Shown: positions 1 through 9,685 of the stretch, in pieces
How the letters are laid out: the number at the start of each line of letters is the position of its first letter
Position numbering within the stretch: the stretch's first letter is position 1
Assembly: GCA_009780985.1 (NCBI GenBank)
Contig: WQYZ01000024.1
Span: forward strand, 1 to 36,279
DNA from: Oscillospiraceae bacterium
GTDB taxonomy: Bacteria > Bacillota > Clostridia > Oscillospirales > WRJC01
Reading direction: 5' to 3'
DNA: 36,279 nt
Position numbers and translations under genes: made by a program
The notes under the pieces: model-generated
Told to the model about the DNA's origin: nothing
The model's input: only the letters and a program-made list of their open reading frames with translations
Databases searched by the model: none

Positions 1-1317
1 ATTCCGGCGATTCTATTTCTGTTATAACATATGCGCCTGATTTTACGTTCGGTATGAGTACTTCGCCATTTTCATCAGTTATATATTCGCCGTTCGCATT
101 GCCAACAACTGCGCCTGAGCTATCAACAGCTCTAAAACGTGCATTTGAAAGAGGTTTTCCTGTCTGTGCATCCACTTTTGTAATCAGAATTGACCCGTAT
201 GGATTGTCAGAGAATGAAACAGAATAAGTTTTACCGTCCATGCCGACGTTTACTGTCTGCGTGGTTGCATTAATTTCATAATTTGCGGGAGCTTCTATTT
301 CAGTTATTACATACGATTGAGGTTTTAGATTCGAAACTAAAAATTCACCGTTTATGTCTGTCGTAAAAATACCATTTGAACTTCCAGCAACTGCGCCTGT
401 ACCGTCTGTTACTTTAAATTTTGCGTTCGAAAGCGGTTTCCCTGTAACTGAATCGACTTTTGTCACGAGAATATTGCCGTAAGGATAATTTGCGAAAGTC
501 AATTCGACAACAGAAGTGCCGTCGCCTTTCAGCCACGTCTGCTGACTGCTGTTTTCGGATAAAAGATAATTTTGCGGAGAAACAATCTCTTCCACGATAT
601 AACCTGAACCGGCTTCAAGTCCTGATATTACGATTATGCCGGAATTGCCTGTCACATATCTACCGATTATCGTGCCTGAACTGCCAGATATATCGCCTGT
701 GACTTGGCGCAACTCAAATACTGCGCCTGCCAGTAATTCACCCGTTATTGCATCCGCTTTCTTTACAACTATACTGTTCAGCGGATAATTGGGTATCAAG
801 TCGCCGTCTGTATATGAGACGAAATCACTTCCGTCAACTGCCGATATAGTCGCACTCAATGACAAATACGCTATTTCTGTGCCGTCACTCTCTCCGTTTA
901 GCACAACGCCGTTATTATTCATAGATTCGCCGCTTCTCGATAATGTTTCAATCCCTGTCGTTATTTCGCCTGATAGATACGAGTTTTCACCCGGACCAAG
1001 ATATACGCGGGTTACAGGATTTGACGCTTTCGCGTAACCGGGAGCGGGGAGAAGTTCAGTCACAATATACCACCCAATATTGACCTTCGGGATTATAATC
1101 TGCCCGTCCGTATTGGTTTTGTATGTACCGAGCGATACGATTCCGCCGTTCGTACTTTCATAATCAATCCTATATATTGTATTTGGAATTGGGTTATAAT
1201 TCAATCCATTGATTTTTGTAACAATCAATGTTGGCAGACGTGTATTTTCAAAAACTAAAGTCTTTGTTTTGCCCCATTCGAGCTGAATATTTTTGGTTTG
1301 ATTTTCGTTTATATATC
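1..1317 (-). pseudogene. Continuation of the SpaA/Cna_B-repeat adhesin in a shifted frame (runs off the window start)
   Basis: Minus-strand translation is open from ~1317 to 1: ...GYINENQTKNIQLEWGKTKTLVFENTRLPTLIVTKI...KADAITGELLAGAVFELRQVTG...ILVTKVDSVTGKPLSNAKFKVTDGTG...ILITKVDAQTGKPLSNARFRAVDSSG... These are Cna_B repeats. Absent from the ORF track because no stop lies inside the window. Confidence 0.85.
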
Positions 1318-3900
1318 CGCCGGAGGGGTTACTTCTTCTACTGTATAAGTGGATTGGTCGAGATTGTTTATCAAAATCGTACCTGTGCTATCGGTCGTAT
1401 ATTCCGAAACTGTTAAATCATCTGTTTTTGTCAATCGGAATTTTGCCCCTGCGAGAGGTAATTTGGTCACGGAATCCACTTTCTGAATTTCTAACTTTGG
1501 ACGAGCTTTATTAGTAAATATGAGGGTTTTTGTCGTCCCTGCCCCAAGGGAAATATCTTTGTGTTGTGGGTCGAGGAGATAACCTGACGGAGAAACAATT
1601 TCTTCTATACTGTATATTTCCTCGTTTAAATTCGGGATTAAAATAGTACCTGTGTTGTCGGTTACATATTCAGATGTGGTTTTACTTTCTGTAGCTGTTA
1701 CGCGGAATTTCGCGTTAGCCAACGGTAAGCCTGTCGCTTCGTCGATTTTTTTTATTTCGAGCTTAGGCTTTTCCGTATCTGTGAATATTAATTGTTTTGT
1801 CGTACCCCATTCAAGGCTTATGTCCTTGTGTTCGGGATTGCACAAATAATTGGCGGGAGCTTCATATTCCCATATACTATACGTTGTTTCTTTTAAATCG
1901 GGAATTAAAATCTCACCGTTTTCGTCGGTAACATAATCTGAAACGGTGGAATTTTCCGTCTCTTGGACGTGAAATTTAGCACCTACTAAAGGTTGATTCG
2001 TTTGTGAATCCAATTTGATTATTTTCAGAGATGGTTTTTTCCTATTATCGAATTTTACTTCGACGGATTTTCCTGCCTCTAAATAGACTTGTTTGCTTTC
2101 CGTCGTTGCAATATAATGTTGCGGAGCGGCGATTTCAGTTATATTATACCACCCCTCAGATAGATTGTCAACCCTGATTATGCCCGTTTCATCAGTTATA
2201 CCCTCGTAAACTATTTCGCCGCCCATTTTTTGGACGGAAAACTCTGCACCCGGTAAAACAATTCCTGTAGCTTCGTCATATTTTTTGATGACTATACCCG
2301 GTTTTGCCTTATTTTTCATAGTGATTGTCGCGGTTTTGCCTGCCTGTAAAACTATTGTTTGCGGCGTAGAATTGAGGAGATACCCAGCAGGCGCGACGAT
2401 TTCCGTAACGGTATAAGTGCCATCCGGAATATCTTTCAAAACGGCAACGCCGAGAGCGTTCGTAACAACGTCCCACGAATCCGTCCCGCCGTCTTTGGCA
2501 ACACGGATTGTCGCACCTTGCAGTAAAGCACCCGTATCTGCGTCAACTTTCGTGATGTCAAGACTTGACAATTTTTTGTCTGTAAAAGTTACGGTCGTAG
2601 TCTCGCGTTCGCGGAGTAAAATATTATCTTTATGGGGATTTGGGTCAAGCGCGTACCCTTGCGGAGGCGTTATTTCAGTAATACTGTAATATCCTGCGTC
2701 TAAACTTAAAGATATTTTACCACTTCCGTCCGTAGAACCTACATAAACAATACTACCTACTTTATTTTTTATCTCGAACACCGCGCCGGGTAATGGTGTG
2801 TTTGTACCAGCGTCGAGTTTTACAATCTCGAGAGTACCGGGAGTTGGAGGAGGCGTTGTAGTTTCGGGCGGTGCTGTCTCTGTAGTCGTCGGCGGCGAAG
2901 ATGTGTCAGGCTGCGTTGTCGGTTCTGTAGGTGTTTCTGTCGTATCAGTCGGCGTAGCGTCATATGTCGCATATGCGTTCGCATCCTTGAAAGTGAGCGG
3001 CGCACCAGTCACTGCATAATTCTGATACGATGAATTGCTTGACTCGCCATACAACACAACTTGATTGGCGACTTCGCCTTTGACATCAAGTGTTATTGAA
3101 CCTGACGATGTTACGCTGCCTTGTGGAATCACCAGCATGAATTTCTCTACGGCGTTGAATGTCGTCTTTTCCGTCACCCCGTCTGAAGCTGTGATTTTCG
3201 TGCCAGCCGGAACATTCGCCGGAAGTGTCACAGTATAAGTTTTTATGGTGACATTTGATGTTACAGTGTACTCTTTTACGAGATTAGTGCCGTTTTCCGT
3301 CATTGCATTGCCGCTTGTTGCGGTCATGGTGACAAACGGTGCGGGCGGTATCACTGTGTTCTGTGTGCCTGCGTTGTATATATTCATCGCCGCTTCGTAA
3401 ATATATTCGTATCCAGAATCGATTGCTGCCCATTTGCTCACGTCCCACCCGTCGTTTTTGTTCATCAGGTATATTCGTAATGCCATTTTTGTAGCATATG
3501 TAGCCTCTCCCGGTGTTGGCACAGTCGTGCCGAATATCTCCTGAACGCTCTTGTACGGGTACCCTGCCATCACAATCCCGTATATCTTCGGGGCGGTGAT
3601 TCCGTTGCTCGACAGCGTTACATCAAAACCGCCGTCTATTTCGCCTGCGCCTTTTTTGTGCGGATCGACGCAGTATGCTGGGTATTCCGCAATGCCGTCG
3701 CTGTACCATGCGTCGCTTGTCTCTATCGCCACTCCGTCCCACTTTAGCCACTCCACCATGCCGCTTTTCGTGTATAGGTGTACTGTGTCTGCGGCTGACG
3801 CTGACAGTGATATTGCCGATATTATTGGCAGTATCATAAACACTGCCAGTAAAATTGATATTATTTTATGCTTTTTTATGTTCTGTAATAGTTTACTCAT
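1309..3900 (-). CDS. Thioester-domain + multi SpaA/Cna_B repeat surface adhesin, prematurely terminated by a frameshift
   Basis: Signal peptide MSKLLQNIKKHKIISILLAVFMILPIISAISLSASA; TED-like YPAYCVDP; Pro/Thr linker; repeated LEIxKxD..TG.PL.GA.F......Y..TE...P.GY.L modules. Confidence 0.85.
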   Translation of the reverse strand: MSKLLQNIKKHKIISILLAVFMILPIISAISLSASAADTVHLYTKSGMVEWLKWDGVAIETSDAWYSDGIAEYPAYCVDPHKKGAGEIDGGFDVTLSSNGITAPKIYGIVMAGYPYKSVQEIFGTTVPTPGEATYATKMALRIYLMNKNDGWDVSKWAAIDSGYEYIYEAAMNIYNAGTQNTVIPPAPFVTMTATSGNAMTENGTNLVKEYTVTSNVTIKTYTVTLPANVPAGTKITASDGVTEKTTFNAVEKFMLVIPQGSVTSSGSITLDVKGEVANQVVLYGESSNSSYQNYAVTGAPLTFKDANAYATYDATPTDTTETPTEPTTQPDTSSPPTTTETAPPETTTPPPTPGTLEIVKLDAGTNTPLPGAVFEIKNKVGSIVYVGSTDGSGKISLSLDAGYYSITEITPPQGYALDPNPHKDNILLRERETTTVTFTDKKLSSLDITKVDADTGALLQGATIRVAKDGGTDSWDVVTNALGVAVLKDIPDGTYTVTEIVAPAGYLLNSTPQTIVLQAGKTATITMKNKAKPGIVIKKYDEATGIVLPGAEFSVQKMGGEIVYEGITDETGIIRVDNLSEGWYNITEIAAPQHYIATTESKQVYLEAGKSVEVKFDNRKKPSLKIIKLDSQTNQPLVGAKFHVQETENSTVSDYVTDENGEILIPDLKETTYSIWEYEAPANYLCNPEHKDISLEWGTTKQLIFTDTEKPKLEIKKIDEATGLPLANAKFRVTATESKTTSEYVTDNTGTILIPNLNEEIYSIEEIVSPSGYLLDPQHKDISLGAGTTKTLIFTNKARPKLEIQKVDSVTKLPLAGAKFRLTKTDDLTVSEYTTDSTGTILINNLDQSTYTVEEVTPPADI

Positions 3901-3960
3901 GTTATTTTGTCCTCTCTAATTTATTTTTTTGTTTTCTGTGAATAAAATATAATGTGCCGT

Positions 3961-4296
3961 TCATTTTTTATATATCCATATGACTTCGTCTAAAACAGCC
4001 TTTTTGAACTGCGCGTTTTTGGATTTAATCAAATCTTTGTACCATATAAAATCCGCTTTAGACGCATGGAGTTCGTGCCGTACAAACATATCCACATATT
4101 CTATGTACTCAAGCAGTTCGTCCCTTGATTCGACGTCGGTATCGTCATAGTCGTACAGCAGGTTCACATCGCTTGCCTCCCTGAAATCGCCTCTCGCATA
4201 CGAGCCGAATATACCTATGTGTCTGATGCACTTATAGTCCGATGCCGCATTTATTATATCTTTTAATTTTTTGTCAATCGTTATATTTGTGTTCAT
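3961..4296 (-). CDS. MNT-type nucleotidyltransferase domain protein
   Basis: GSYARGDFREASDVNLLYDY: NTase GSxxRG...SDxD-like motif with DVN instead of DxD. Confidence 0.7.
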   Translation of the reverse strand: MNTNITIDKKLKDIINAASDYKCIRHIGIFGSYARGDFREASDVNLLYDYDDTDVESRDELLEYIEYVDMFVRHELHASKADFIWYKDLIKSKNAQFKKAVLDEVIWIYKK

Positions 4297-4331
4297 TGCT
4301 GGTTTCCTCCCATATTATTTCAAACAATTTA

Positions 4332-5114
4332 TTAAATAATTTTTTCACTTGCTTTGACACATATGCGGTATTGCGGCTGATTTTCGGCGCAGGTTATAAT
4401 TGTAATGATGTTATTTTCGGACCGGCCGAGTACAGAAGTGTCTGTTGCGTCAATTTTTTCGACTGAGTACACCTCGTAAATTCGTGTACCGTAAGGAGTG
4501 ATATATGTGATTTCATCACCGTTTTTCAGGTTTTTAATCGTGCCGATGCTCGTAGGAACGCCTCTGTTGTGACCTGCGATACAAACGTTGTTGTCCCACG
4601 CCGATGTGCCCGAAAAGTGTCCCACTTCTATTCGCATATTATCCAAACTTTCCCCCTCGTACACTTGAACATTTATGTTGAGTTTTGGTATTGATAATGT
4701 GCCGATGCTTCCGTCGCTAAAATATGCCGGAAGTGTTTTCGCAGGTGTATCGTTGTAAATCGAAGTTGAAGGCAAAAATCCGTCGTAATCCACACTATTG
4801 GAGTTACTAAAAGTGACGTTTGATGTCACCACCGACGCTGAACTTGACGATGTATAATTGTGTGCATTATAATATGGATTTATGCGGTCGGTATCTATAT
4901 TCCCAGAAAATACGCCGTATTCCGGCGGGAAATATGCTGCTTCTTTATCTCTGCGGACGTTCGTATCGTCGTAGAAATCATTTATATCTGTCGTTTTGTC
5001 GAACGTGTTCAAAGTATCCGCTCCGCTTGAAAAATTGTACTGATACGCGAACACCGAGATTGATAAATTCGTCGATAATATCAAAATGATAATAATTTTA
5101 ATTAACTTTTTCAT
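4332..5114 (-). CDS. Class D-like sortase
   Basis: N-terminal TM/signal; GTLSIPKLNINVQVYEG, CIAGHNRG catalytic His, IITIITCAENQPQYRICVKA (TxxTC...R). Confidence 0.85.
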   Translation of the reverse strand: MKKLIKIIIILILSTNLSISVFAYQYNFSSGADTLNTFDKTTDINDFYDDTNVRRDKEAAYFPPEYGVFSGNIDTDRINPYYNAHNYTSSSSASVVTSNVTFSNSNSVDYDGFLPSTSIYNDTPAKTLPAYFSDGSIGTLSIPKLNINVQVYEGESLDNMRIEVGHFSGTSAWDNNVCIAGHNRGVPTSIGTIKNLKNGDEITYITPYGTRIYEVYSVEKIDATDTSVLGRSENNIITIITCAENQPQYRICVKASEKII

Positions 5115-5138
5115 ATGCTTTTACCTCGCATTTCTTGA

Positions 5139-6442
5139 CTAAAAATCTACTTTTATTTCATAATTTCCGCTGCCGAAATAATTGATAAGATGACTAAACT
5201 GTTTATCGCCGTATTCGATAGCCGCAGTTTTACCCGACAATCGCCGCGCAGCTAAACTGTCTATAACCAACATAAAACCGCCGCTTTGAGCTTTATCCGA
5301 AAAAGGAGTCAAGTTTATAATCGGCGTTTTATATGATACGCGGATTTTGCCGATTTGGTCGTATTTGCCTTTGATGAAATTAAAGACTTTCACGTTTTTG
5401 CGGAGGAAGAAAAAGAACACTAATGCGCCGAGAAGTCCTGCGCCGCCTGTAGTTCCCGCAACTGCCGAAACAGGATTGAATGATGCAGGTTCTTCTATAA
5501 TTTCTGGCTCTGTTGCGGGTTCTGCGGTTGTAGTCGGAGGCTCGGTTGTTGTGGGAGCTTCGGTCGTGGTCGGCGGCGGGATTTCAGTTCCCGTAAATGT
5601 GACCGTATAGATTGTCTTACCCGGCGTGGATTTGCTGATTGTTCCCGTATATTCTGCACTTCCAGTATATCCTGTCACGACGTTTTTGTACCCTGTCCCG
5701 ATGTATGTCGCAACGCCTGTGTAACTGTCGGGGAGTTCGTCGCCGTCGATATATACCGCAGAATTTGTGCGCCATATGAGATTACTCAACGTCAGCACCC
5801 GCCCATATTTGTCTGAAATGGACTTCGGAATATATGAACTGTCATTCATTGATAAATTATCGTAAGTCCGTGTCTCCGTAAGAGTGAACGGTACTGTCTT
5901 TGTGCCGGAAATCGAGGCTTTGACAGAACTTTCGACGAGTATCAGAGTGCCGGAGTAACCGTCACCTGAAGTGTACGGTATGCTTTTGGCGAGAACGCCG
6001 ATAACCGCCTGAACATTGTCAGTATCTGGAACAAGAGTGATGGTTTGTGTGTATTCCCGCGTTTTTGTGTCAGTTGTTTCTTGTTTTGTAATGTCTGCGA
6101 AAATATAATCCCAACCGTCCGATTCAAAGCCGTCTCGTGAAATGTTGTCGGGATTTTCTTTTTCTGATAACTTATATGTCCTGATGATTTTTCTTGTGCT
6201 ATTTTCTTTGATTTCCTGCGTATTATCGGGAATAAGCGCAGGTATCGGCGGTACAGTTATTGTCGGTATCATAGTTATAGATGCAGTTGTCGTTTCATTT
6301 TGGGTTGTCGTCACTTCTTTTGTTGTCGTCGATTCCGATGTAATTGGTTGTGTGGCAAACGGATTAATAGGCGCAATAATCGGTTCTGGCGTATATATAA
6401 CGCCATTTTCTCATGCGAATTTCTATTTGTATTATTTCCCAT
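5139..6442 (-). CDS. CD1107-like mobile-element surface protein with Pro/Thr linker and TM; N-terminus in another frame
   Basis: ORF 5139..6314 opens with GTG in mid-protein; reading is open upstream (ENGVIYTPEPIIAPINPFATQPITSESTTTKE). An ATG at 6442 (MGNNTNRNSHEK) lies one base out of frame. C-terminal VSAVAGTTGGAGLLGALVFFFFLRK TM and cytosolic domain. Confidence 0.6.
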
Positions 6443-6502
6443 ATGGTTCTGCCCCTTTCTGTGCAAAAAAATAAGACTGCCCCATTTTATGCGGGTAGTC
6501 TT
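6410..6502 (-). repeat. 93-bp module copy 1 (terminator + start of MGNNTNRNSHE)
   Basis: Closely matches 7493..7585 in sequence, length and orientation. Confidence 0.8.
6473..6502 (-). terminator. Intrinsic terminator after Rpn A
   Basis: AAGACTACCCgcataaaatgGGGCAGTCTT followed by ATTTTTTT on the minus strand. Confidence 0.7.
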
Positions 6503-6521
6503 ATCGCTCTGCCTATTTACT

Positions 6522-7376
6522 TTATGTTGTTTTCTTATTTTTTAATTGTCTTTTTTGCAATTTTTTTATCATGGCAATATCAAGCTCAGTATATTTTGCA
6601 ATTTTTTCAATGGGTTCGTTATCTTCTATCATTTTTATTGCCATCTTTTCTGCTGTTTCTTTTACTTTAATTTCTACTTCTTCATTAACAAGCTCTGCCA
6701 ATGCTCCGTTCATTCGGATCGCCTCCCATATTTTCTTGAATTCTTCTTTGCTTAAGTATGCGTCGGCAAATGCCACAGCCGACGCTTCGCATAATTTCCT
6801 TTTCGCCTCGTCTTCTATCGTTTTTGCCATTTCAACTGTCTTTTCTGCCAGTTCTGCCCGCGCTATTTCGTTTTTCATCAGCGGCAGAAATATCAGATTT
6901 AACATATCTGTATTCGTTAATTCCTGTTTGCTTTGTAATTTTGCCTCCAATTCTTTATATACGGTGTCTCCGTCATATTCGCACATCATTATATTTATCG
7001 GTTCATATGTCAGCGAGCCGAGCCTCAGACTTGCGTCCGCTTTTTTCACGTCTGCGGAATATACTATGATTGTCGTGATTTCCCGCTTGTCTCTGTCATA
7101 TATGCGAGTATCATACCTCGCGAATCGCGGCAATACTGTTTTGTTGAATGTCGTTTGAAATTCAAAGTGTACACATTTGCCATCCTCTAACAAAAATATA
7201 AAATCCGCTCTTGTCTCTTTAATTTCTAAGCCCGGTAATTCGACGTTTATCGGTTCCTTAACTTTTGCCGTTTTTATGCCGAAATATTCAAGTGTCGTAT
7301 CCTTGAACAGTGCGCTTGTGTATTTTTGCAGCACATCCTTGAAATGTGGCGTAACTTCATTTTTCAATTCTATCAC
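6522..7376 (-). CDS. Rpn/PD-(D/E)XK nuclease family protein (Rpn A)
   Basis: YFGIKTAKVKEPINVELPGLEIKETRADFIFLLEDGKCVHFEFQTTF...RFARYDTRIYDRDKREITTIIVYSAD; nuclease-like D...ExQ core. Confidence 0.75.
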   Translation of the reverse strand: MIELKNEVTPHFKDVLQKYTSALFKDTTLEYFGIKTAKVKEPINVELPGLEIKETRADFIFLLEDGKCVHFEFQTTFNKTVLPRFARYDTRIYDRDKREITTIIVYSADVKKADASLRLGSLTYEPINIMMCEYDGDTVYKELEAKLQSKQELTNTDMLNLIFLPLMKNEIARAELAEKTVEMAKTIEDEAKRKLCEASAVAFADAYLSKEEFKKIWEAIRMNGALAELVNEEVEIKVKETAEKMAIKMIEDNEPIEKIAKYTELDIAMIKKLQKRQLKNKKTT

Positions 7377-7390
7377 CTGACCTTGATATT

Positions 7391-7419
7391 ATTATATCAT
7401 ATTCCGAGAAAAAATTCAA
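7391..7419 (-). promoter_or_regulatory. Sigma-A promoter for Rpn A
   Basis: TTGAAT-17 nt-TATAAT with extended TATGA upstream of the -10, minus strand. Confidence 0.7.
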
Positions 7420-7433
7420 CAATTATTTTGGGG

Positions 7434-7462
7434 TTATTTTTCTACGAAAAATAGCCTATAAT
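7434..7462 (-). repeat. 29-bp inverted copy of 9884..9912
   Basis: attataggctatttttcgtagaaaaataa, identical on the minus strand here and the plus strand at 9884. Confidence 0.85.
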
Positions 7463-7492
7463 TAAACTTCTGAGAAAAAACAAGTTCTGCGT

Positions 7493-7585
7493 CTCATGCG
7501 AATTTCTATTTGCATTATTTTCCATATTGTTCTGTTCCTTTCTGTGCAAAAAAATAAGGACTACCTATTTTGTGTAGGCAGTCCT
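7493..7585 (-). repeat. 93-bp module copy 2 (terminator + MENNANRNSHE)
   Basis: Terminator AGGACTGCCTAcacaaaaTAGGTAGTCCT + T-tract, then GCACAGAAAGGAACAGAACAATATGGAAAATAATGCAAATAGAAATTCGCATGAG. Confidence 0.8.
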
Positions 7586-7597
7586 GTGATTTGCGTA

Positions 7598-8353
7598 TTA
7601 TTTTAATTTTAATGGTTTCTTTATATTGTTAATCTCTTTTTCTGTCAATTTTGTATATTTTTTTATCTCTTCCATCGGTTTTTTATCTAACAACATCTCT
7701 TTTGCCATTTCAATTTTTGTTTCTTTTTCAACTTTTACTGTAACTTTTTCTGTTGTTTCTTTCTCAACTTTTTTTGTGTTTTCATTTACAGCATCTTCAA
7801 TAAGCATTGTAGCCAAATCGGTCATTTTCAACACCTCCAATATTTGGTTTAAATCAGTTTCATTTAAATATTTTTGCGAAAACATAAATGCCGCTGCCGT
7901 ACATATATCGCGCTTACGCCGGTCCGGTATCGTCTGCGCCATTTTTATTGATTGTTTTGTCAGGGCGACTCTTGATAATCCCTTTTTCTCCCACTTCATC
8001 AGCGGCAAAAAGATAAGATTAAGCATATCGTTGTCAGTTATATCATTCCCACTTTTTAATTTGGTTTCTAATGTTTTGTATACAGCATTTCCGTCATAAT
8101 TATACATCATAATATTTATCGGAGTATATACGAGAGACCCTATATGGAGATTGTTATCTATTTTTCGCACATCTGACGAATATATTATAATTGTCTGTAT
8201 TTTTCTTTTATCTCTGTGATATACCTGTAAATCATACATCGCGAACCGTGCCAAGTCGTCTTCGCTATATGAACTCTGAAACTCAAAATGTTCGTATGAA
8301 TCATCTTCCAATAAAAGTAGAGTGTCCATGCTCAGGTCTTTTATTTCAATCAA
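7598..8353 (-). pseudogene. C-terminal part of a second Rpn/PDDEXK protein (5' truncated)
   Basis: Starts at an internal TTG: LIEIKDLSMDTLLLLEDDSYEHFEFQSSYSEDDLARFAMYDLQVYHRDKRKIQTIIIYSSD; lacks the N-terminal ~45 aa present in Rpn A. Confidence 0.75.
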
Positions 8354-8407
8354 TTAACGCCTCAGCAGGAGGAAGACAGACTAAATAGACACGAAAATTC
8401 GAGATAA
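8349..8407 (+). other. Stranded virD4 3' end (reconstructed tail NNQLTPQQEEDRLNRHENSR*)
   Basis: Joining ...tgtgttaata (minus of 12316 on) to atcaattaacgcctcagcag... reads in frame to TAA at 8405, 45 bp before the Maff2-like start. Confidence 0.65.
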
Positions 8408-8449
8408 ATATTAACCAATATTATTTTAAAGGCGAGGATTTAATATCAT

Positions 8450-8797
8450 ATGAATAAAATTATAAAATTTATAAGGAAGTTAAACAAAATAATTATTTCA
8501 GCGTTCATAACGTTGATAATATTTTCGTCAAATACAGCATTGGCGGCAGATACAATAGAAAGCTCAAGACTCGGAACAGGGCTGAAAAATCTGCTGACAG
8601 ATGCGTCGAATTATATGCTGATGATAGTGCCGATTTTGTCGGTTGCGATAGTGGCGTATTTTTTCGTTCGCAAAGCGGCAAGCGACGAAATGGATCATAA
8701 GCGGTGGCAGTCGCGTATAAATACTGCCATTATATGCGGCATATGCGCCGAAGTTGCTTCCGCTATCATTAACTTAGTCTCGGGTTATTTTCAATAA
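8450..8797 (+). CDS. Maff2/VirB2-like small membrane (pilin-like) conjugation protein
   Basis: Signal/TM + second TM; AASDEMDHKRWQSRINTAIICGICAEVASAIINLVSGYF; directly upstream of a TrbL-like gene. Confidence 0.65.
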   Translation: MNKIIKFIRKLNKIIISAFITLIIFSSNTALAADTIESSRLGTGLKNLLTDASNYMLMIVPILSVAIVAYFFVRKAASDEMDHKRWQSRINTAIICGICAEVASAIINLVSGYFQ

Positions 8798-8829
8798 AAT
8801 AAAATTTTACAAATAGAGGGGTAAAAAAA

Positions 8830-9684
8830 TTGGAATGGATATTAGTAGGTCTCATCGTAGCAATTATCACAGGCAGTCAGTTTATCGTGGACATAATGCT
8901 GAAAGACCTTGTGCCTATGTCGTTTTACGCTGAAAAATACATGGCAACATCACTTACAATGTTACATACAATTAATTTTGCAGGATTATATAATCTGTTC
9001 TTCGGTTTCGGAGTATCGCTGATTGTGCTGAAATTTCTGAAACGCGGATTCGATATTTACGTCGGCTGGGACATGGGCGACCCAGACACAGATCCGTTCG
9101 GGCTTGTCGTGAATTTCCTCAGGGCTATGGTGATGGCAGTGTGTTTCCCGATTTTATACGACGCGCTTGTTTCCGTAGCTTCGCAGTTAATCGACCAAAC
9201 TCTTACCGTAATCGACCAGCTGACAAATCAACAGAATATAATAGATATAATCGTAAACGCAATCTCAAACAGTATATTCATGGCACTGTCGGGGCTGATT
9301 ATGGTGATTATTTATATAATTCTGTGGTTTCAGTTTATGATGAGGGGTATAGAAATGCTCGTAATGCGTATAGGAATGCCGATAGTCTGCACCGGGTTGA
9401 TAGACAGCGACAAGGGGATTTTCGTACCGTATATGAAAAAGTTTTTCATGAACGCGGCTACGGTACTGGTGCAGATAACACTTGTGAAATTATCGTTGAC
9501 AGTGCTGATAATGGGCAATGCGTTCTACGGACTGGCGATGGCGTTTGTGGCGATGCGGACGCCCAAGTTTCTACAGGAGTTTATGCTGTTGAACGGCGGA
9601 GCGGGCGGCAGTATCGTCAACACGGTATATCATACGTCGCGGCTTGTACAAATGGCAAAAAGTGCGATGAAATCAGCGAAATGA
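8830..9684 (+). CDS. TrbL/VirB6-like polytopic conjugal transfer protein
   Basis: ~285 aa multi-TM; TTG start; GWDMGDPDTDPFGLVVNFLRAMVMAVCFPILYDALV. Confidence 0.75.
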   Translation: MEWILVGLIVAIITGSQFIVDIMLKDLVPMSFYAEKYMATSLTMLHTINFAGLYNLFFGFGVSLIVLKFLKRGFDIYVGWDMGDPDTDPFGLVVNFLRAMVMAVCFPILYDALVSVASQLIDQTLTVIDQLTNQQNIIDIIVNAISNSIFMALSGLIMVIIYIILWFQFMMRGIEMLVMRIGMPIVCTGLIDSDKGIFVPYMKKFFMNAATVLVQITLVKLSLTVLIMGNAFYGLAMAFVAMRTPKFLQEFMLLNGGAGGSIVNTVYHTSRLVQMAKSAMKSAK

Positions 9685-9685
9685 G

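Noticed and set aside
1-3000. Regularly spaced similar blocks resembling a CRISPR or satellite array
   Set aside because: Period ~250-280 nt, diverged at DNA level and in frame: protein Cna_B repeats, not CRISPR.
1652-3919. Plus-strand ORFs antisense to the adhesin (1652, 2417, 2798, 3551)
   Set aside because: Shadow frames of the repetitive Pro/Thr/Gly-rich minus-strand gene; no own start context or recognisable domains.
6571-7158. 195-aa plus-strand ORF antisense to Rpn A
   Set aside because: Ser/Ile/Phe-rich shadow ORF; the minus-strand Rpn reading has clear family motifs, promoter and terminator.
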